A stretch of DNA of 34,651 nucleotides, taken from Deltaproteobacteria bacterium (GTDB lineage: Bacteria > Desulfobacterota > DSM-4660 > Desulfatiglandales > HGW-15). Location of the stretch: positions 1 through 34,651 of the forward strand of contig JAFGGA010000147.1 in the NCBI GenBank assembly GCA_016930835.1, in the 5' to 3' direction. A program made the position numbers and the translations under genes. The notes under the pieces are model-generated. The model saw only the letters and a program-made list of their open reading frames with translations. It was not told the DNA's origin and ran no database searches. This document shows positions 29,709-34,651 of this stretch, in pieces. Position 1 is the stretch's first letter. Every line of letters begins with the position of its first letter.

Positions 29709-30683
29709 ATGAAGGCATTTCATCATTATAATGCACGATCCATTGACCAGGCCCTGTCTTTGATCAAAGATCACGACGGACAGGCCCGTTTCATTGCCGG
29801 CGGGACCGATCTACTGGGTGTGCTGAAGGATGATATCCTCCCCCGATATCCGTTAGCCATTATCAACATCAAGACCATTCCTGGTCTGGATGAGATTGAA
29901 GAAAAGAAAGATGGGACGATCACCATCGGAGCTTTATCCAAACTGGCCCATGTCGCGGGTTCTCCTGTCATCCAGAAACACCTTCCCGCCCTTGTGGAGG
30001 CCGCTCAAGCCGTGGCTACACCCGAGATCCGTAATATGGGAACCATAGGCGGAAACTTATGTCAGGACACACGATGTTGGTATTATCGGTATCCCCATCA
30101 GATGGGTGGACGCATTCAATGTTTCCGAAAAGGGAAGGGCCCATGTCTGGCCCTCAAAGGTGATAATCGTTATCATTCCATTGCTGGAGGCAAAGGATGC
30201 GTGGCGGTTTGTCCATCCGACACAGCCATCGCCCTGGTCGCCTTGGATGCGAGAATAGTCATCATCGGACCGCAAGGGGAAAGGGAAATCCCCATAATGG
30301 ATTTCTATACAAACATGGGGACCATATTGAAGCCGGATGAAATATTGAAAACGATCATCATTCCACCCGTACTCGCTGAATCAAAACAAATATTCCTGAA
30401 GTTCACGTTAAGGAAGCCCATCGATTTTGCCGTGGTCAGCGTCGCATCGCTGATTAAGGAGGAAGATGGAATGTGTACCGACGTTCGGATTGCCCTCGGC
30501 GCGGTGGCACCCACACCTGTAAGGGCCTATAGTGCCGAGGATATGTTAAGAGGAAACTCTATTGATACGGCCTTGGCCGAAGAGGCAGCACAACAAGCCG
30601 TTAAGGGATTCAAACCCCTCAGTATGAATGCCTACAAAATCGAAATCACCAAAACACTTATCAAAAGGTCCTTGGTTCAATAG
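29709..30683 (+). CDS. FAD subunit with HcrB-like cysteine insertion
   Basis: FAD-binding subunit of 324 residues (CoxM/HcrB family). FAD motifs are FIAGGTDLLG at 28-37 and NMGTIGGNLCQ at 109-119. Immediately after comes an insertion with Cys118, 123, 138, 146, 164 and 168. Ordinary xanthine-dehydrogenase FAD subunits lack this, whereas 4-hydroxybenzoyl-CoA reductase beta has a comparable loop binding an extra [4Fe-4S] cluster. The length is close to HcrB. The C-terminal domain (CO dehydrogenase flavoprotein type) begins around 215. It is the last gene of the operon, convergent with the purH-type gene. The extra cluster is inferred from cysteine spacing. Confidence 0.88.
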   Translation: MKAFHHYNARSIDQALSLIKDHDGQARFIAGGTDLLGVLKDDILPRYPLAIINIKTIPGLDEIEEKKDGTITIGALSKLAHVAGSPVIQKHLPALVEAAQAVATPEIRNMGTIGGNLCQDTRCWYYRYPHQMGGRIQCFRKGKGPCLALKGDNRYHSIAGGKGCVAVCPSDTAIALVALDARIVIIGPQGEREIPIMDFYTNMGTILKPDEILKTIIIPPVLAESKQIFLKFTLRKPIDFAVVSVASLIKEEDGMCTDVRIALGAVAPTPVRAYSAEDMLRGNSIDTALAEEAAQQAVKGFKPLSMNAYKIEITKTLIKRSLVQ

Positions 30684-30725
30684 ATGAGTTTAAATCTTGG
30701 AATTTGAAATGATAAACCCGGAAGA

Positions 30726-32021
30726 CTAATGTCTAAACGCCCTCTGTCCCGTAAAAACCATGGTCACTTTCGGATCAGCCTCATTGCAGGCCTTGATCAC
30801 CTCAAAATCCCGTAGTGATCCTCCCGGTTGCACAATAGCCCGAATCCCCTCTTTTATCCCGACATCTACACCATCCCGGAAAGGGAAAAACGCATCCGAA
30901 ACCATGGTGGAACCAATCAATCCGGCCTTGGCTATCTGGGTCTCATGATCTATTTCTTCCAGCAACCCCCTGTCTTTCTCACCCTTTTTCACCATCAATT
31001 CAAAATCTTTGTGTGGTAACCCGTGTCGCTTAAAACACAGCGCATCGGCATATTTAATATATGCTTTATACACCGCAATCTCCGCGACACCGACTCTGTC
31101 CTGCTCTCCTGTACCGATCCCGACTGTCACACCGTCCTTGACATATATCACGGAATTGGACGTAACGCCCTGTTCCACCTGCCACCCGAAAAGCATATCC
31201 GCATAATCTGCTTCGGTTGGTTCTCGCTCAATGCGATAGGGTATCCCCTTATATTCCGCGGTGGCTATTTGAAAGTCAACGGATGTTTTTATTCGATTAA
31301 CGGCTGACTGCTGGATAATGATTCCACCATCAATCAGGCTTTTAAATTCAACAAACCGGGTATCCTGATAATATGAGAGATTATCAATCCGATTGATTCG
31401 TACGATTCTCAGGTTTTTTCTTTTTGCAAGGATCGGCACCGTACCTTCTTCAAAATCAGGGGCAGCCACAACTTCAACATAAATCTCCGAGATAAGATCT
31501 GCCGTTTCTTTATCCACTGGCCTGTTAAACACGGCGCATCCCCCAAAAGCCGCTACCCTGTCGGCCATATTTGCCTTACTAAAGGCATCGGCAACGCTGG
31601 TGCCATAGGCGACACCGCAAGGATTGTTGTGTTTGACGATAACCGCTGCAGATCCCTCTGTCAGATATTTCAATATATTTAATGAATTATCAATGTCGGT
31701 CAGATTGGTCTTGCCCGGGTGTTTTCCAGATTGGATCATGTCTTCCTCGGTAATGGCTGAAACCAGACCTTTGCCCGGATCGATAAACCGGCAATCCCCT
31801 AAGACCAGGTTTCCATTCACCAGCTCATAGAGAGCCGCCTCTTGCCCCGGATTCTCACCATACCGGAGACCCTTCTCAATCAACTCCCCTGACTTTTCAT
31901 CAGGTATCTTCCAGGTCCGTTTCCGATAGACAAGTGTCTGGTCCCCAAAGGATATCTTTATTTCAGGGGGAAAATGATCGTCCATTACGGTTCGATACAT
32001 TTGTTTAATATCATTTATCAT
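30726..32021 (-). CDS. purH: Stand-alone AICAR transformylase (PurH C-terminal domain only)
   Basis: A 431-residue enzyme of purine synthesis that formylates AICAR to FAICAR. It carries the AICARFT motifs LRYGENPGQEAALY (52-65) and the catalytic KHNNPCG (Lys130-His131), then AFGGCAVFN, QPGGSLRDFEVI and VFTGQRAFRH at the C-terminus. Bifunctional PurH is about 520 residues with an N-terminal IMP cyclohydrolase (MGS-like) domain; that domain is missing here and the first 45 residues do not resemble it. IMP cyclohydrolase must therefore be encoded elsewhere, or carried out by another protein. GAGG lies close to the ATG at 32021. Confidence 0.88.
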   Translation of the reverse strand: MINDIKQMYRTVMDDHFPPEIKISFGDQTLVYRKRTWKIPDEKSGELIEKGLRYGENPGQEAALYELVNGNLVLGDCRFIDPGKGLVSAITEEDMIQSGKHPGKTNLTDIDNSLNILKYLTEGSAAVIVKHNNPCGVAYGTSVADAFSKANMADRVAAFGGCAVFNRPVDKETADLISEIYVEVVAAPDFEEGTVPILAKRKNLRIVRINRIDNLSYYQDTRFVEFKSLIDGGIIIQQSAVNRIKTSVDFQIATAEYKGIPYRIEREPTEADYADMLFGWQVEQGVTSNSVIYVKDGVTVGIGTGEQDRVGVAEIAVYKAYIKYADALCFKRHGLPHKDFELMVKKGEKDRGLLEEIDHETQIAKAGLIGSTMVSDAFFPFRDGVDVGIKEGIRAIVQPGGSLRDFEVIKACNEADPKVTMVFTGQRAFRH

Positions 32022-32100
32022 ATAAACCTCATGGTTGTTTGTCGTGGATTGTTCTTAGTGGATTGTTATTTCAGGTTATTTTTTAAATCCGTAATTCCCT

Positions 32101-32432
32101 TTATTTTTTGTCTAAGGAATGAATAAATGCACTTGGTTTTGGTGTTAACTCCTCTGCAACCACCCTTAATGAAGAAATCTCATTTTCCGATAATAATTTT
32201 CTGGTATAGGCTCTTCTAAGCCAGTGTTTAACTTCATAGAGAGATACCCTGGCTATCTTAAGGAATCTTTTATTTTCAGCCTTACTAGATCTGCCGGCTC
32301 CTTCTGCTCTATTGTCACCTATATACTATCGACAGCCCTAATCAGTTGTGTACCTACTGTACTCTGGGCCAAATAATTCCATCCATTTACAAAAGACCAG
32401 ATTTCATCTGAAAGCTCGTCTTGTCCATATAA
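32101..32432 (-). pseudogene. Decayed four-helix-bundle protein gene (S23/IVS family)
   Basis: Minus-strand translation in two frames rebuilds most of a four-helix-bundle protein. The first frame gives ELSDEIWSFVNGWNYLAQ and TVGTQLIRAVDSI. The second gives GDNRAEGAGRSSKAENKRF, then LKIARVSLYEVKHWLRRAY and RKLLSENEISSLRVVAEEL, ending in TAA at 32101-32103. The break is at the TATATA run 32320-32325, where removing two bases would join SI to GDN. A TGA at 32433-32435 also closes the first frame, and no start codon is visible. Homologues are small RNA- or ribosome-associated or orphan proteins, some encoded inside 23S rRNA intervening sequences. Confidence 0.8.
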
Positions 32433-32483
32433 TCATTTTAATATATAGATTACAGCTTTCTTATAATTAAACGATCATATTTC

Positions 32484-32516
32484 AAAAATTAAAAAACCGT
32501 CGACAACCAATAACGG
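32484..32516 (-). terminator. Weak terminator candidate after folE2
   Basis: On the minus strand a short CCGT/ACGG stem with a long loop (32516-32497) is followed by TTTTTTAATTTTT. The T-tract is good but the stem is only 4-5 bp. Confidence 0.3.
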
Positions 32517-32543
32517 ACAATCAACAACAAGCAAGGCAAAAAT

Positions 32544-33317
32544 CTATCTTGATTTTTGTCGTTCTATATAGGCATATGCATTGTGGTTGTGAATGGACTC
32601 AAAATTTTCCGATTCCACGGCAAACCAGGTGATATTTGGATCTTTTTTCAACTTCTGGGCAATATCCCTGACTATATCTTCCACAAACATGGGATTGTTA
32701 TAAGCACGCTCTGTGACATATTTTTCATCTTCCCGTTTGAGCACAGAATAGACATCACTGGAGGCCGAATTTTCAACGAGCTTTATCAAATCTTCGATCC
32801 AGATAAATTTTTTAAACCGGACCTGGAGCTTTACCTCTCCGCGTTGATTATGGGCGCCGTAATCACTGATCTCTTTAGAGCACGGGCATAGCGTGCAAAT
32901 GGGGACATGGATGATGGTGACCAGATCACTGCCGACACTTAATGAGCCTTTAAAAGTACATTTATATTCCATGAGACCTTCACTGCCGGATACCGGGGCC
33001 ATCTTTTTAACAAAATAAGGAAAGGTAATCTCCATGTGAGCGCTTTCTGCATCCAATCGCTTCTTCATCTCCTCTAAGATTTCGCTAAAATTCTGGAGCG
33101 ATATGCGGTTGCTGTGCTCGTTCAGGATCTCCACAAAACGGCTCATATGGGTACCTTTATAGTATCGGGGTAGATTCACATACATGTTGATCTTAGCAAC
33201 GGTCTGCTGTTTGCCCATATTTTTATCAAGGACCGTGATGGGGTAACGAATCCCTTTCACCCCCACCTGGTCAATGTCTATGTTCCTGTGATCCTTATGA
33301 TTTTGAATGTCTTCCAT
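32544..33317 (-). CDS. folE2: GTP cyclohydrolase FolE2 (type IB)
   Basis: Metal-dependent GTP cyclohydrolase of 257 residues making 7,8-dihydroneopterin triphosphate for folate and queuosine-type pathways. Family features: GVKGIRYPITVLDK near 19-32, the metal-ligand cysteine motif TLCPCSKEISDYGAHNQRG (Cys144/Cys146), ERAYNNPMFVEDIVRDIA, and the C-terminal ESIHNHNAYAYIE. The ATG at 33317 has GAGGAG close upstream. The isolated position gives no pathway clue. Type IB enzymes can use metals other than zinc. Confidence 0.94.
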   Translation of the reverse strand: MEDIQNHKDHRNIDIDQVGVKGIRYPITVLDKNMGKQQTVAKINMYVNLPRYYKGTHMSRFVEILNEHSNRISLQNFSEILEEMKKRLDAESAHMEITFPYFVKKMAPVSGSEGLMEYKCTFKGSLSVGSDLVTIIHVPICTLCPCSKEISDYGAHNQRGEVKLQVRFKKFIWIEDLIKLVENSASSDVYSVLKREDEKYVTERAYNNPMFVEDIVRDIAQKLKKDPNITWFAVESENFESIHNHNAYAYIERQKSR

Positions 33318-33494
33318 AACTCCTCAATGTGACTCTATAATGATAAATCACTTTTAGATTTCTTAAAAATTAAAGTCAATAAAAAGATGGGATAAAAACT
33401 CTCTGGTGAAAGCGGCGAAGCCGCGTTATATAAAATCGCAAGGCGATTTTATCCCTTGATTTTATCAAGTGAAAGATATACCTTACAAAAAACG
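33318..33494. other. folE2/tRNA-Pro gap rich in stem-loops
   Basis: Contains GCGGC-GAA-GCCGC (33412-33424) and the perfect 10-bp hairpin ATAAAATCGC-AAG-GCGATTTTAT (33430-33452). GGGATAAAA at 33389-33397 is complementary to TTTTATCCC at 33447-33455 and would compete with the second hairpin. No gene is seen. Confidence 0.55.
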
Positions 33495-33571
33495 CGGGGC
33501 GTGGCGCAGACTGGTAGCGCGCCTGCTTTGGGAGCAGGACGTCGGGGGTTCAAATCCCTCCGCCCCGACCA
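33495..33571 (+). tRNA. tRNA-Pro (anticodon TGG)
   Basis: A 77-nt cloverleaf: acceptor CGGGGCG paired with CGCCCCG, anticodon stem CCTGC/GCAGG with loop TTTGGGA (anticodon TGG, reading CCA), T-loop TTCAAAT, and encoded CCA. Its last 23 bases recur at 33699-33721. Confidence 0.96.
33549..33571 (+). repeat. Direct repeat copy 1: 3' end of tRNA-Pro (att-like)
   Basis: T-loop to CCA of tRNA-Pro. It matches 33699-33721 at 22 of 23 positions (C versus T within the acceptor strand). Confidence 0.8.
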
Positions 33572-33981
33572 TCCTTCGTTCGAAACGAAGTGGCAGCCGA
33601 AGGCGGCCGCGAGAAGAAAACAGCTTGATGAATTAGAGTCGGCGCCCGCCAAAGGCGGGTAAAGCAATCCCCAAGGGGGCTTGTGCGCCTCGGGCGTATT
33701 CAAATCCCTCCGCTCCGACCAGCAATTATGACATAATTTCAAAAAGTTATAGATTTTCAACATTGTCCGAAAGCCTTGCTGCTCGTCCAAAAGGTGTCCT
33801 CTTGAAACAACCTTCCCACTATCTAAAATTGTCGTTATATTTTCTCTTTTTCTTTAATGAATACCAAAGTGTGGCAGACAGCAACTTATATGATAAGATT
33901 ATCCAAAAAAGAAGCGATTGCAATAATTCAGGGTGAGGTCACAGAAATCTCGTGAATACCCTAAGATTCAATTCACAGTTC
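33572..33981. other. Region right of tRNA-Pro without an intact gene
   Basis: About 410 bases. The first part (33572-33698) is locally GC-rich, with a hairpin CCCGCC-AAA-GGCGGG (33645-33659), and separates the two tRNA 3'-end copies. After 33722 the sequence becomes AT-rich. A 32-codon frame (about 33857-33955) has no ribosome binding site and is not called. Confidence 0.5.
33699..33721 (+). repeat. Direct repeat copy 2: duplicated tRNA-Pro 3' end (att-like scar)
   Basis: A 23-base near-copy of the tRNA-Pro 3' end, including its CCA, with no tRNA body before it. Integrases commonly target tRNA 3' ends and leave such a copy at the far side of the inserted element; here only 127 bases lie between. 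Confidence 0.7.
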
Positions 33982-34205
33982 ATGTCGGTTAGGTCAACGG
34001 AAAGATTGATCGGTAAGAACTGGCATCACCTCCCGGAAGATGAGGTGCAGGATATATTAGCAGTAACTTGGAGAAGGTCCTGGATGTGTATCTAGCCATA
34101 CCTCGGCAGGAAAAGTTCGGACCGAATATCCTCACCAAAGAAAAGACCAGAGGCTGTTTGTCCTCTTTCTACTCTAGTTCCATCAGTCTGAATAATACCT
34201 TACAC
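33982..34205 (+). pseudogene. Remnant of a cation-transporting P-type ATPase N-terminus
   Basis: Three successive reading frames rebuild the cation-ATPase N-terminal domain. Frame A from the ATG at 33982 gives ERLIGKNWHHLPEDEVQDIL. One missing base near 34062 shifts to frame B, SNLEKVLDVYLAIP then RQEKFGPNILTKEK. Near 34150 it shifts to a third frame, RLFVLFLL-stop-FHQ, resembling the usual LLRFLLQFHQPL with Gln turned into TAG. The WH.L..DEV and RxxxFGPN.L patterns are typical of Ca/Na/H-type P-ATPases. The rest of the ATPase (transmembrane and DKTGT regions) is absent. It ends about where the PsiE gene's ribosome binding site begins. Confidence 0.72.
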
Positions 34206-34217
34206 AAAGGAGCAAGC

Positions 34218-34619
34218 ATGAAATATCTAGAGAAGGTTGAAAGAATGATAGTCGTATCACTCTTGTTTATGATGTTATTGGTTGTTATTCTTTCCACAGT
34301 TGATCTGGGATGGGTTACCATAAAAGATGTTATCACTCCGCCTGTAATTTTGCTAGATATCGATGAAATGTTAGAGGTGTTTGGCATGTTTTTATTGGTG
34401 CTAATAGGTCTTGAGCTATTGGAGACTGTGAAAATGTATTTCAACAAAAAGTCGGTGCATGTTGAAGTCGTGTTCACGGTTGCCATGATTGCCATAGCAC
34501 GCAAGGTCATCATTCTGAATATACAAGAGGTTGCGAGCCTCACCTTAATAGGAATCGGCGTTATTATTGTCGCCCTCGCGGTCGGACACTATCTTTTGCC
34601 GAAAAAACGGAACAGTTAA
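34218..34619 (+). CDS. PsiE-family membrane protein
   Basis: A 133-residue membrane protein with four predicted helices (about 10-27, 48-66, 82-100, 105-126). The central KDVITPPVILLDIDEMLEVFGMFLLVLIGLELL region and the later AMIAIARKVII are characteristic of phosphate-starvation-inducible PsiE-like proteins, whose biochemical role is unknown. AAAGGAG lies five bases before the ATG at 34218. The same frame is open upstream to a TTG at 34068, but that stretch is the ATPase remnant and should not be included. Only 32 bases follow before the window ends. Confidence 0.8.
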   Translation: MKYLEKVERMIVVSLLFMMLLVVILSTVDLGWVTIKDVITPPVILLDIDEMLEVFGMFLLVLIGLELLETVKMYFNKKSVHVEVVFTVAMIAIARKVIILNIQEVASLTLIGIGVIIVALAVGHYLLPKKRNS

Positions 34620-34651
34620 TGCAGGATCATGATTTATTAAGCGAGCCATTA

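Larger units (their letters stand above)
32022..32543. other. Gap between the AICAR transformylase gene and folE2, with a gene remnant
   Basis: About 520 bases without an intact gene. It holds the decayed four-helix-bundle gene (32101-32432) and, on each side, degenerate TTGT/GGATTGTT-rich stretches in opposite orientation (about 32034-32072 and 32498-32536). A weak folE2 terminator candidate lies at 32484-32516. Confidence 0.6.

Noticed and set aside
33449-33790. Minus-strand 113-codon open frame across the tRNA-Pro region
   Set aside because: It reads antisense through tRNA-Pro and its repeat, giving the familiar spurious RRDLNPRRPAPKAGALP-type peptide; no ribosome binding site.
33857-33955. 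A 32-codon plus-strand frame (MNTKVWQTATYMIRLS...)
   Set aside because: No ribosome binding site, no recognised family, and it lies among decayed sequence.
34068-34217. N-terminal extension of the PsiE-family protein from a TTG at 34068
   Set aside because: The extension translates as one frame of the P-type ATPase remnant, and a strong ribosome binding site marks the ATG at 34218.

Overview
The window reads as chromosomal DNA of an anaerobic, moderately AT-rich sulfate reducer of the Desulfobacterota (Desulfobacterales-like). This rests on a complete menaquinone reductase locus (qrcABCD), a class III-type tetraheme cytochrome, a single-chain pyruvate:ferredoxin oxidoreductase, an RnfB-type iron-sulfur protein and a hydroxybenzoyl-CoA-reductase-like molybdenum enzyme. 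The taxonomic placement is inferred from gene content, not from a marker gene.

Layout. 1-4.5 kb: an RnfB/ferredoxin/GltD-like triple fusion, glutamate racemase, a DUF3108 envelope protein and a membrane-anchored tetraheme cytochrome. 4.5-9.3 kb (minus strand): tRNA-Lys, tRNA-Arg, pyruvate:ferredoxin oxidoreductase and signal peptidase I. 9.3-16 kb (plus strand): an AT-rich promoter region, a small XRE-type regulator, then pilM-N-O-P-Q and a TPR lipoprotein (type IV pilus alignment complex and secretin). 16-18.5 kb: a HAD phosphatase divergent from nadB. 18.6-24.5 kb (minus strand): qrcA-B-C-D followed by a fifth, 61-residue membrane protein gene, with two hairpins in the probable leader. 24.5-26.7 kb (minus strand): rpsU behind a leader of about 350 nt carrying its own terminator, then rlmD. 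26.9-30.7 kb (plus strand): a three-subunit molybdenum hydroxylase or reductase operon whose FAD subunit has an HcrB-like cysteine insertion. 30.7-33.3 kb (minus strand): a stand-alone AICAR transformylase, a decayed four-helix-bundle (S23 family) gene, and folE2. 33.4-34.6 kb: tRNA-Pro with a second copy of its 3' end about 150 bp downstream (attachment-site-like scar), a decayed P-type ATPase N-terminus, and a PsiE-family membrane protein.

How the genes work together. PFOR makes reduced ferredoxin from pyruvate. The RnfB-like fusion could pass electrons between ferredoxin, NAD(P)H and the membrane. The tetraheme cytochrome and Qrc belong to the periplasmic cytochrome-to-menaquinone route that feeds sulfate reduction. 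The pil genes form one transcription unit whose start is marked by a strong promoter and a regulator with a TTG start codon. The right-hand end (32-34.2 kb) differs from the rest: two gene remnants and a tRNA repeat point to past insertion and deletion.

The most interesting points are the RnfB-GltD fusion, the rpsU leader or small RNA with an internal terminator, the extra small gene of the qrc operon, the apparent swap of lipid anchors between PilQ and PilP, and the tRNA-Pro scar with its adjacent gene remnants.
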